From assembly GCA_050084515.1 (NCBI GenBank), contig CM114275.1, positions 26,288,001-26,352,000 of the forward strand: a DNA stretch of 64,000 nucleotides, read 5' to 3'. The position numbers and the translations under genes are program-made. Positions 11,701-22,875 of the stretch are shown piece by piece. The first letter of the stretch is position 1, and every line of letters begins with the position of its first letter. The notes beneath the pieces were generated by a model. It saw nothing but the letters and a program-made list of their open reading frames with translations, was not told the origin of the DNA and made no database searches. Source of the stretch: Blasia pusilla (Eukaryota; Marchantiophyta; Marchantiopsida; Blasiales).

Positions 11701-12348
11701 CAAATTCAGGTCTGGGTCTACACCTCTGAATCACAGAAGGAGCCAGTTTGGGCATCAATCCAGTGCCTGTGCTTTACCCTGCATTAAGGTGTAGAGTGTT
11801 CATTATCTTGTACCGAGCAACAATATCACTACTGAAAAAGCTGAACCATTTGGATCACGAGTTCAAAATGTAGCATTGTTAGAACCTTTCTCACGGTTTC
11901 CCAAATTTGACTTAAACTGCGAAGTTGCCCCGCTCTTTACCAGGTCACTTTGGGGTTCACATTGTGATAAATATAGTAACCTACAGAAAAAAAGTCTACA
12001 AATCCCATTGTGGGCTCACCTCTGGGCCTCATTCTCAACACAAAACCAAAGAGGAAAAAAAAAATCCATTCCATCATAACCACCCTTTTCATTCTTTACA
12101 CATCCCATCAGCTCATCCATTTAGGGATAAAAGTATTCAGCCCAAGATATTTAGTGGGTACATATCGTGTGTCAAGGGATCCCCTTAAACTGAAAGGGGG
12201 AAAAGTTTTGATTACGTAGCTGCACCACTATTTTGGTTTCAGGAAGTAGAAAGTTTGTACGAGTGAAATTCTGATTTTAAAAATCTGCTATTTTAAAAGT
12301 TGAAGCTGAGAATTTCATCCATTGCTTATGATCACATTCAGCTCTTCA
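8701..12348. other. long gene-poor stretch downstream of the ATRAP-like gene
   Basis: Composition is more balanced than in the surrounding TE DNA and no TE signature was seen, but no exon could be recognised on either strand. Part of 11900-12348 is probably the 3' UTR of the minus-strand ATRAP-like gene. A small direct repeat (tttaaactgtgatagaatac and its near copy) sits at 11053-11082 and 11103-11132. The region could hold a non-coding transcript or regulatory DNA. Confidence 0.35.
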
Positions 12349-13849
12349 TCAAATGTCATGAATGCTACCTTCCAACCATAGGTTCCAACGACTGTTATCT
12401 ATGATCAAGCATCCAACCCTCCTCAAAGCTTCTTGCATTCTATCAGACAATAGTCCCTCCACCGCTCCAATTCTGTGAAGGGATTCCAAGGGAGCGATAC
12501 TGAGACATACCTCGGTTCCAAAATAAGGCTCATCTGTGAAGTCAAAGAGGGATGAATACGCAGCTGGATTGTAAATGGAACCTCCTAAAACTTCGTCACT
12601 TGTCTGGATAGGACGGGAAGGTGAAGGTTGGTCTTGTGTTAACCCAAACGTTGCAATTCTTCCATCAAAATCAACTGGTTGGTACATGGATGAATTATCT
12701 GCTGCCACGCCCAGTCGATACATTTGCACCCACAGAAAACCAGAAAGTAAACGCAGAGAGAAGCTCGCCACTTGCATCCAGAAGACAAGTCTGATCGAAA
12801 ATATGGAAAACCTCCCGTACGTTGAATCTTCCTCCTTGTCCCTGCAATGAACGGAAGGTTATGAATCAATGCGGTTCCTGAGAGAGTCAATCTTGGTAGA
12901 CCTACACTTCCGGCTTTAAGGGGGCAGATTTCTAGGCGCACCAAGGCAGCTGGGTCGACGAGACGTGACGTATACAATCCAAAGGTTCAAGGACGAGACA
13001 CGCGGGATAAGCTTTTATTATAACAGAACGGCACAAGAAAGATCTACTCGAATCTCCTGTGAAATTCTGAAACTGTATTCTCCAAGAAAAAACGAGTTGC
13101 AGGTAGACAGCTGATTGATGCGTTCGTTCCTTCCATGGTCGATTCTCAGCAAAGACCTTGCGAAAATACGATAGTAACATTCACAGATTTCAAAGCACAC
13201 GCAGCAGCAATCAGATCCTTGGCTTTTCACTCGGAGGTCTTGATCGAAATGTATCTGTACCTGATTTCTTGGGTAAAGAGGATGAACCAGACGATGTCGA
13301 TGAGCAGCGCAAAGGCCAACAATCCGGCGTAAGTTCGACCAAGGGTTTGGCTACCGCTTGCTATCGCCACCAAAGCAAACAGAGCGAGCGTCAAATTGGC
13401 CACCGGCACTCCAGTGTAAGCGGCCCCGAGTGAGCCAATCAATGAGCAAATCACCTGATATCAATACTCGTCGTCAAACTTCCTTGAACCGACAGCTACT
13501 ACATTGGCAACACGCGAGTGAATGTAGATATAAACCAGCAGCATCGCTAATTCTTCTACGATGACTCCACATAATCCTTGCCCTAGAGCGTGCACCAAGC
13601 GCATCTCTTACGTGCAGCGCATTACAGAATTCAGCAACGAAAACAGAAATTCCAATAGTAGTAACAGGCAGTCCGATCCATGCAAGTCCGAATTTCTTGA
13701 GCGGCAGCTTAAGAATTTCAACTGCTAACCAACATTCAACGCCAGGAGCGTCGTACCTGCAGATAAAGGAGGACCACTACAGTGGTCTGCACGTCATCGT
13801 AGTTCTGGAACCATGCCCTTGCGCCTAAGCATCGAATACAACACTGCAT
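12349..13849 (-). CDS. ATRAP/AGTRAP-like small membrane protein
   Basis: Three exons on the minus strand give about 259 residues: 13849-13757 (ATG start, donor CAG|GTACGA), 13454-13261 (acceptor ATCAG|GTG, donor CAG|GTACAG) and 12841-12349 (acceptor TTGCAG|G, stop after SIHDI). The reading phase agrees at both junctions. The protein has about four hydrophobic segments: TTVVVLLYLQVICSLIGSL, NLTLALFALVAIA, AGLLAFALLIDIVWFILF and VASFSLRLLSGFLWVQMY. A cytosolic tail of about 135 residues follows. The 'LLIDIVWFILF' segment, the later 'FLWVQMYR' and the 'SSMYQPVDFD' just after it resemble animal type-1 angiotensin II receptor-associated protein (PF06396), which has the same order of three TM segments. 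Animal members sit in ER/Golgi and vesicle membranes; the plant role is not established here. The first exon is the least certain, because it lies in GC-rich sequence beside the pyrimidine repeat. Confidence 0.65.
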
Positions 13850-13919
13850 TATTCTCCCCGTTAGCTCTCCTCCTTCCCTTCCTCTTCCCCTTCCAGCCCG
13901 TCCTCCAGTCCACTTCTTC

Positions 13920-13922
13920 CCT

Positions 13923-13950
<28 letters not shown>
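13920..13950. repeat. (CGT)n microsatellite
   Basis: About ten trinucleotide units (cgtcgtcgtcgt...) lie just upstream of the first exon of the ATRAP-like gene, probably in its promoter or 5' UTR. Confidence 0.85.
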
Positions 13951-13954
<4 letters not shown>

Positions 13955-14219
13955 TCTGCAATAAACACACTACTCCCGCCCCACCCCACGGGATCGACAG
14001 GCGATTTCCATACACCCCTGGATCCTTGCGAACCGGGCAGCATCACACTCGCGGCTTCAATCTCTTTCTCTTCATCGAGAAAGAGATTCCGCGCATTGAA
14101 GCCACTCGCGCGATGCGCCCTCCATATCTCCGAGCAGCCCTGCAGCCCCGCCGTCCTCCCACGCTGCTCCTGCATCCGGCACTCGTCTACAGCTTGTTGG
14201 GCGAATGCACCCCCACCCT

Positions 14220-14982
14220 TTTCCTCTTCTTCTTCCTCCTCTCTCTCTCTCTCCCTCTCCCATTCCTGCTCCTTCCGCTTGCCTCCGAGCTACAGCTTCT
14301 CAGTTCCCCTTCCCTCCTTCCTCCGTCCCTCTGTCCCTGCCCTCCCTTCCTTACTTCCCTTTCCCTCCGTCCCTCCTTTCCTTCCTTCCTCGCTCCCTCC
14401 TTTCCTTTTTTTCTCCTTACCTCCTGCCTCCGTCCGTCCGTCCGTCCCTCCTTTCCTTTTTTTCTCCGTCCATCCTGCCTCCGTCCGTCCGTCCCTCCTT
14501 TCCTTTCCCTTCCCTTCCTGTCCTCGCTCCCCCCCCTCCTTTCCTTTTTTTCTCCTTCCATCCTGCCTCCGTCCGTCCGTCCGTCCTTTCCTTTCCCTTC
14601 CCTTCCTGTCCTCGCTCCCTTCCCCCTCCTTTCCTTTTTTTCTCCTTCCCTCCTGCCTACGTCCGTCCGTCCATCCCTCCTTTCCTTTCCCTTCCTGTCC
14701 TCACTCCCTCCCTCCCCATTCCTGTTTTCTCCTTCCCTCCGTCCGTCCCTCCTTTCCTTTCCCTTCCTGTCCTCGCTCCCTCCCCCCCACCCTCCTTTCC
14801 TTTCCTTCCTTCATTCCTTCCTTCCTCCGTCCGTCCGTCCCTCCCCTCGTTCCTTTCCTTTCCCTACTTCTCCTTCCCTTCAACCTCCGTCCCTCCCCTC
14901 GTTCCTTTCCTTTCCCTTCCTCTTCCTTCTCCTTCCATCCTGCCTCCGTCCGTCCCTCCCTCCCTTCTCTCCTTTCCTTTCC
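14220..14982. repeat. polypyrimidine minisatellite (plus-strand C/T)
   Basis: Nearly pure pyrimidine on the plus strand, made of shuffled modules cctccgtccgtccgtc, cctcctttccttt, cccttcctgtcctcgctccc and ttttctccttccctcctgcc, repeated about every 60-110 bp. Both strands read as long open frames (over 300 residues of Ser/Pro/Phe or Arg/Glu/Gly), but only because the repeat lacks stop codons. Long homopurine:homopyrimidine DNA can form H-DNA. It lies within about 400 bp upstream of the ATRAP-like gene. Confidence 0.9.
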
Positions 14983-15059
14983 GTTTTGGGGTGGAAACAA
15001 CAGCACGCGACGTAATTGGCAGGGCGGTGGTGCAAAGTGTACCTACTAGATGAGTTAGG

Positions 15060-17600
15060 ATCGTCTCATACGTGCACGTACTTTCTGCGCGTGCTCTTCC
15101 CGCTCGACACGTGTCATTAGTTTTGTTTCAAAAGTATTTAAGTAGGGATCCTCCAGGACTCCTAACTAGTGATATCCACTGCCGGTTTATGCTTCAACTC
15201 AAGTTAAAGTAGGGCAGACAGAAGTAGTAAGAAGTGACAATATGGAATATTGAGGTAATCAAATGAGATGAGAATTTCAATAAAGTTAGATTTGAAATTT
15301 TAGAGTGGAATCATCTGTCTTGTTTATCCACTTGGCTAGAATAATTTCTTATAGTGGCGTAGTAAATAAAAAAAGACTTGGTTGAAGAATAAATACGTAC
15401 AAGATGTTGGTATATTTGCCAATGAAAGATAATACCATTTGTATCTACATACAATACAAGTATGTATGCATGGAAAATTAAGTGGAGGGTCGAAGCTTGT
15501 CATTCAAGGAAGTATGAGAATGATGTGGCATTTATGGCGGATGATTACAAATAGATACAAAATGACAAGGATGTACCATCAATCAAGCAAAAGACATGAT
15601 AAAACTAACGAGAGTGTGAATGTGAAAATCAACATTAGACAGGTACATCTAAGACAATTACATTCAAAATATTATTTCGAATATTGGGAAAGTAAAGTGC
15701 TATAGTGTGAGATTCCGAGTAAATGATTCACGAAATTCAAAACTATAAAGGAGTACGCTAGGTGTAGAACGTGTAGTGTATCCTGATGATTGCCTATCAA
15801 ACACTAAATAGCTATAGTTTACATTGTTGTATCATTGATGGAGAAGAGATTGGATGACTACTACTTATAACTATAGTTTTACATTGCCATATCATGCCCA
15901 CTTTCTATATAAAGTACAAATCTCATATTTTATGTAGAAAGTGTGAGGAAATATGGGAAATTGCATGTGCAAAAAGTTGTGCAAAAAAATGACACAATAT
16001 GAAGGGCTAGTATGAGAGACGGATGATAAGTCTGAACTTATCATTCCAATCCTAATCGTGGCCAATAATATTTTGAATCTTCCAACTAGTAACTTCATTC
16101 TCCTAGAAGGCGTGCACGAGCCCAAGGTTATCACAAGATCTCATCTGATTTTCAGTAGGTCGAACATATCGCGGTATATCTACCTTAAAAAGGCTCTACA
16201 TATCACTTAGTATCATGTTTGTAAAGTCCATGTAGGAACTTGCTACCAGATTGTTAGCACTACTGCATAAAATAAATATAATATGAGAGGTTGATTTTGT
16301 GGATAGATATTAGTACCTAAGTTGTAGGTGTGATCATTCTGTTAAATCGTAGTCGAATTGGTGTCATGGAGTGGTAGTATATTGGATCCTACCAGATGAA
16401 TTTTTTGAATGTAGGATAGATGTAGGCTTGATCCTATAGTATAAATTTTACCTCTAGAATTTCTTTTTTTTTCATTAGAAACCATTCCGCAAATTAGAAA
16501 AATTGAAGTTGAAGCAAAAATATTGAAGATTAGACTTGTTATCCATAAGTTAGGAAATCCAGGGATTCTAAGTTATTTACTATACAAAGTTTATACTATT
16601 TTTGCACACATGACATTATGAGATATTCCATACCGAGGGCAAAAGCAGACCTAATATCAAGAAGGCATTCACCGCAAATGGTGGAACCTTGACTTTTACG
16701 ATTGATGATTGCATACCCACATAAAAGTGGGAAAGTTTCTTTATAGTTTTTTTGATCAAAGACATATCTTAAAATTGCAACCAAAAACTCTACTTATTTT
16801 GATTACTTGGCTTGATGAGTTGATTTTGATATGTATGCTTGACACAATCTTATCTCTATACTCTACTCCATCTATAATTGCAGGAGCTCCATTCATGGCA
16901 TGGAATTTAAGATTAGGGTTAGATATGATCATAACCTTGCATCTTGCTTACGAAAATAAAGGATAATTGGTGGAAATCTTGATCGTCCATCCAATGTTTG
17001 AAATCAAGTGTTGGTGGTGCATATGATCAAATGCTAACATTAATTATAGATGCCTCTCCAAAAAATCTTCTTATGGTCATATTATTAAACATTTGGACAA
17101 AGTCAACTAAACAATGAGAATATTTTATAGTAGTATCTCGAGTAGTATTTATGAAATAAATTCTACTACACTATCTTTTGTCACAAAGTAATCTTAAAGA
17201 CCTAGTTGTATTTTTCAATTAAAAGATAAGGCTGATCTAACCGAATGAAAGAAGACTAAGTTGGAAACATCACGTGAATGTCTCATGGGATGCTTAGCTC
17301 ATAAATAAGAGTATTAGTTAGAAATGTAGAAGATTATAGATGACAAACATGGCCAATCTCTTACTACATACTGGAGGTATTTGACACATATTACCAACAA
17401 AAATAACTAATTTAATACGGAAAAGATATGGATAGATAACAGACCATGGTTATCATATGAACTTTAACACAAATTTTTGCGGTATGAACACAATGGATGA
17501 CTAGACTAAGATAGCCAAAAGAATAAGATCTAGTTGAATGTTCAAATTAAATGTTTACATGTGAGAAATTTAAACAACATCATATGGTCAAACTAGCCAA
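15060..17600. other. AT-rich non-coding stretch
   Basis: No gene family was recognised. The sequence is AT-rich with scattered short frames. The distal part may belong to the 5' portion of the copia element that becomes recognisable at about 17.6 kb, but no gag or protease motif could be read. Confidence 0.35.
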
Positions 17601-17609
17601 CTAGTTATA

Positions 17610-20600
17610 TATTTTTATGTATAGTATAAGATAATTGGGCATATGAATCTTCAAAGACTACAAAGTTTTTCATCATCTGATCTAAAAATAAGACTTCCTA
17701 ATTTATCAAATCCTACTATGTTAGAAATATGCCCTACTTGCCAATTTAAAAAACAAGTTAAATTTCCATTTCCAAAGCAAGAGAGAAGAGCATCCAATAT
17801 AATGAAGTGATTCACATCAATATGTGGACAAAATCACAACATAACCTTAGTAGTTATTATTATTTTGTTTCACTTGTTGATGACTTCTCTGAGTATACAT
17901 AGATATACTTCGTCAAAACCAATTTAGAAGTATCCTCAATGCTCCAAACATTCAGAATTTTTCAAACATGGCTACAACCTTGTGATGAAGGAGGAGAGTA
18001 TCTTTAAAGAGAGTATGATGACGACTTACGTCAAAATGAAATCCAAAGATGAGTCACTTTCCATTACTCTCCAAAAAAATAGAATGCTTTGAGTGGAAGA
18101 ATCCTTATATTCTTGAGGCGACACGTGCTATGTTGAATGAGAAGAATATGCCTAAGATATATTGGGCAGAGGCCGTACCATGTACAATCTTCTTTATCAA
18201 CTGAACTCCAAGAGCAAGAGTTCATGAGAAGACTCCATTCAAAGTCTTCAAAGGAGGTCGAGCTGATTTTTAATTCTTGAAAGTCTTTGGTTGCATTTCT
18301 TATGCTCATGTTTATTTTGAAGTACATTGGAAATTATGTCTAAAATCTAAGAGATGTATCTTTATAGGCTACGTTGATGAAACTAAGTGGTATAAGTGAT
18401 ACATTCCATCCTCTAGGAAACTAACTATTAGTCAGAATGTTATCTTTGACTATTTGAAGTCAACTATGCTCTATCTAAACCTATTATTGAAGAGAGTTAG
18501 GGGGAGGGAGGGCGGAGGGGATATCATTATAAACCAACCAAAATTTTATGAAAATTTCCCCAGTACTAGTGTATGGTTGAGACAGGTCCTAGACTCTGTA
18601 ATTAAATATGTCAATCTATGGTCTTGAAGTAGAAGCATACGTAGTCAATCTGCTGACACTTATTAGAACTCAAGTCAAATATTAGAGATATCCACCTCTA
18701 AACAACAACTCGTGGATATGTTGCCCATTTTTTTATAAAATTTGAGGATGGAGATGGGGTTCTTCATGCCAATACTCATGACAACAGCCTTTAGCTTTTT
18801 GGATTTGAGTTGTTCATGTTTGCAATATTTTGTGGAAGAAATCAATATGGAAGCGTTGGCGAGTTTCGTAGGAGTTTAGGTTGCATGCTACACTACAGTT
18901 GCCACCAATTTTAGATGGAAGGTCACATGAAGGATCTGATCTGATGAAGTTTTAGATCAAGAAGGCATGCATATTTTCGAAGAAAAGATGTGCAATTTTG
19001 ACATTGGAGCTCAAAGTTATGGTCATTTTCCTGGGGCTACCATAGCCAACACGTGAAGGTAGAAATTTTGAAATCTTGTAGCTTCCTTTGGTGGGGCTAA
19101 AAAAGTTTTAAAAACCTCTTATTTTAGTGCATAAGAAAAGGGTAAATTTTTATTTGAGGGTGAAGTCAAGTGAAAACTTGATTTAGTTCGTGGCCACATT
19201 ACCCCGTCTCGATCACGGAGCCACACCGGCACTAAGGAGCAAAATATGTATTTCAGATACACGAGGGATGTTGTTGCATGTTGCCTCCCATCACCGAGCT
19301 CCATGTCATTTGTAGTTGTTCTGTGTCTACTATGACCTGCATTATGTATCATAGACTAAGCCATTTAATTTCTAGATGAGGAAGAGAAGCTAGAGGAGGC
19401 TACTCCCCCTGCCACTAGTGAGGTTCAATTAGGGGTGAGCCAGACTGGGGCAGCTGCATTGTCTAGTCATGTTTGTGTTAGGTTTAACCTCGTGGTTGAG
19501 TTCTTTGCAGAGTTTTGGAGGAACTACCAGGGGTACGGATAGAGAAGTACGTTGCGGAGTATCACTAGAGGAAAATCTTGGATTTCATGACTCCAATAAA
19601 TGACTAGGTTGAGTCATTGTTCATGGTAAATGATTAAGAATACCTCATGAACATTAGAGTCATATAAACCAAGTCATTTATATGAAATGACCAAGGCTAT
19701 CCAATCGATAAATAACTCTAGTCATTAATTAATCAGTCATTGATATATGTGTAATGTACCACGTGTGAATGACGCCTCCGCATATGACATGGCTAGTGCC
19801 ACACCGTACAATTGTACCCACACCACACATCGAGGAGGTTTGAGCCTTGTTAGCATCCGGGAAGTATGAATTTTTTATGAGAGGAATTATCTTTACAACC
19901 GAGTTGGGGTCGAGCTTTGCAGTTTTTGAGGAGTGACAAGGACATTATTTCCAGGTTACCCACTTTGATCTTTTGCTCTACACGTGTAAGGGAATTCCAT
20001 ACATTTGGTATTTATGTAGCGTATTGGGTTTGTGGGGATGTTAGGGGCATCATTAATGTATGAGATTAGGGGACATAGACTTATGATTAAATAGAGTCAT
20101 ACAACATGTTTATACATTACAAAATAAAGAATTTCTTGCAACACATGATGTACATATGATGACTTTCCTTCAAGAACAAGAACCAAGTTGTTTTGAAGAA
20201 GCTTGATGTAAGATTGAATAGACTAAAGATATGGAGGAGGAGCTTGTTCATTAAGGCATCAATAAACTTAGGAGTTGGTTAATATACCTTCTGATAATCA
20301 AGCTATTGATTGTAGATGGGTTTATAAGGTTGAGTGTAATCAAGATGGTACAATAAAAAGATACAAAGCTAAGTTGATAGCAAAGGATTATGCATAAAAA
20401 GATGGTATCGATTACGAGGATATTTAGCCTTGTTGCAAAGATAATGACTACAAGAATAGTGGTTGTAGTGAGTTAAGAAGTGGAGATTATATCATATGGA
20501 TGTCAGGAATATCTTCTTGAATAGAGATTTGTATGAGAAGGTATACATGGCTCAACCACATGAATATGAGCATCCAAAGTTTCTATTTCATATATGCATA

Positions 20601-21460
20601 TTAAAGTAAACTTTATATAGGCTCAAGCAATCTCCAAAGCTTGGTATGGCAAGATTATATGCATTCTACGAGATTTTTGTTTTAGGGTATGTGATTTTGA
20701 TTCCCATCAACTATAAACTCAAAGAAGGTTCCAATTGAAGCCCAAAATGAACAAAGAATTTGTATATCACATAATCCTCTTCACAACATCAAGATGAGAT
20801 TTTTTGAGGTGATTGCATGAACTAGCTTACTAAGCCAACTATGTAACTCAAGTTTGGCTTAGTTATAGTTACATATATCAAACTTCCAACCATGCACCTA
20901 CATCTATATTAGAATCTCCAAGAAACTCTCTTCCATCCATTCTTAGCTTTATACTCGGATCCAACAGCGTAGAGATTGGCTTACAAGCAGTCATACCATA
21001 TTTTGAAAGTATGTGAAGAGCATATTATCATTTTAATAACCACATGCTCTCCCCAACCTTCATAAACTCAACACCAATGACATTCGTGAATTCTCTTGAG
21101 TCCTTTATATCAAATTCTACTTATGACATTAGCTTGACTTGTTGTACCTTATTCTCCTTACTCCTACTATTCAAGAGGTCATCAATATACAATACAATAA
21201 TAATTGTATGGCCTTGTCCTAACACTCTACAACTGGTTATTCCTTCATCTTGCGAAGCATAGTTATAAGTTGGGGTTCAAAGAAGCAACCTACGGTTGCT
21301 GTATCCTCAACAAAGGATGAATACATAGGAGCAACCAAAGCATCTCAGAGCCATATTTATCTCTTGTATGACCATCTAGGCATTCTAGATATACTTCTCT
21401 TTCAAATAGTTATGTCAAACATAAGAAACTTCTCAAATGCAAAGATAATGTGTGCGTGAT
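17610..21460 (+). mobile_element. Ty1/copia retrotransposon remnant, interrupted by a nested insertion
   Basis: The pol order integrase, then RT, then RNase H fits copia, although every frame is broken. Integrase (about 17630-18470): GHMNLQRLQSF, CPTCQFKK, and distal AEAVPCTIFFIN, EKTPFKVF and KRCIFIGYVDETK. RT (about 20275-20680): CRWVYKVECNQDGTIKRYKA, then AQPHEYEHPKF and LYRLKQSPKL. RNase H (21262-21400): ISWGSKKQPTVAVSSTKDEY. The RT follows the integrase by 1.8 kb, much more than in an intact element, because an unrelated fragment (18490-20230) lies between them. LTRs were not identified. The element is dead. Confidence 0.8.
18490..20230 (+). mobile_element. nested insertion in the copia remnant, with gag-like segment
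   Basis: Between copia integrase and RT lies sequence unlike either. At 19322-19500 it encodes YYDLHYVS, TKPF, EEEKLEEATPPATSE in frames broken by stops. This matches the protein piece at window positions 348-1, so both are copies of one unidentified repeat family. The tail at 19500-20230 holds short AT-rich motifs but nothing recognisable. Insertion limits are approximate. Confidence 0.45.
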
Positions 21461-22440
21461 ATTAAAAACTAAGGATCCTTATTGTTATTTTGGATTTCCT
21501 GTTGATCTTAATACTTCCAAAATATCATTCATTAACCCAAAAACCATGTGTTAGATCTTAGACTACTCTAGGCCATCAATTGAGCATAGAAATCTTATTC
21601 CGTTTCAACTAGTCATTTTGGTTTTGTAGGGTGTACACATTAACATTCAACATGTTACTAACATTGATTAGTCATTCTACTTGCTAAAGTATGCCCTTAA
21701 ATTTGAACCAGTTGATTTTCTTGAAATTGCTGTTGAATCTATATTGTATCTTGGTCTCAAAAGATAAGATGAAGTGAGACTTCAACTTTTATTTGGAATA
21801 GTTCTTAATTGATCGGTGTGTAGTATTGAAGCTTCTCTTACTCCAATGCAACTTCCAATAATATTTTGTTTCTAAGAGGTGAAGTAAATTGATTCTAACC
21901 TTCCTTCATGACAGACTTGCTTATATAAAAATGCTTCCTTATCATGAATACATCATACAATACTCCATTATAATAGGTTTGAATCTCTAGAGGGAATGAC
22001 TTTCATCCAATATTGGAGCAATCATGGGTTGCTTAGAACATGCCCAAAAAGATTGGTTTAGACAATAGTTGGGGTTGATTCTTTCGGAAACTCGGTATGC
22101 CAATCAAATAGAGTTGTCAGGTTTATTGACTTTCATCCACTTCACCTCTAGAATAATTTTCTTAACAATATTTTCTTATAAAATTGCATCTTCAGATTAG
22201 AAAATTCATTATTATCATCCAAATATATTCCATAAATATATCTGCATGAATGTATTCTCCGTGCGATTATTGGTAACCTTACCGACATTCATATACTTAT
22301 TACCGAATATTTTGTGTACAACTTGTGGAGTTAAGTTCATACAATAGAGATTGTGGCAAAGGAAACTTACGTATTAAAACCTTACCTTGATACAAATTGA
22401 CACAACCTATTCCATAATTACCCACTTGCATCTATTCCTA
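21461..22440. other. AT-rich stretch between copia and the composite transposon
   Basis: No gene was recognised. It may contain the 3' end of the copia element, but no LTR pair could be matched. Confidence 0.35.
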
Positions 22441-22448
22441 CACAAACA

Positions 22449-22560
22449 TGAGAGGCGCGGTAAGAGGAGTGGAAGAGAGGAAGAGAGGAGAGAGAAGAGA
22501 GAGGAAACTACCTTCAACCCAAAGAGATACTTTTTTTTAAGAGAGTTTCATGTGATTTGA
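22449..22560 (+). repeat. putative left terminal inverted repeat
   Basis: GA-rich run 'ggaagagaggaagagaggag' followed by a T-run and aagagagtttc. The reverse complement of 36175-36279 has the same run and a similar order of blocks. It could also be chance similarity of purine-rich DNA. Confidence 0.4.
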
Positions 22561-22671
22561 AGAGAATTTCCGTTGGGTTGAAGAGAGGAAACTTTTTGTG
22601 TGAATTCTTTTGCACTTTTGTTCTCAATGCTTAGTCACTCCCACAAAAAAAAAATCCTCTTCCACATTTTG

Positions 22672-22699
22672 GCAACCCGTCTGAATCCGATGGGTTGCA
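22672..22699. repeat. single palindrome copy, left-most
   Basis: One copy (gcaacccgtctga / tccgatgggttgc) lies 3' of the transposase gene. It is the left-most member of the family in this window. Confidence 0.8.
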
Positions 22700-22875
22700 A
22701 CTTGCCCAAAATTTAAGAAACTAAAAAATCATTGGAATCATAAATGTGGAACAAATCATTTTTTCCATCCAAGGTCTGGAAATAATCTTTCATTTTCCCT
22801 TGACTGAATAGAGTTTGAGCTCAAAGTGAAGGTTGTGGAAAATGAAAGTACAATCTAAGACCTCATTTTGCATCC

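Noticed and set aside
13813-15053. Open frames of 280-400 codons, Ser/Pro/Phe-rich
   Set aside because: They come from a stop-free pyrimidine minisatellite. All three frames and the opposite strand are open, and composition follows the repeat.
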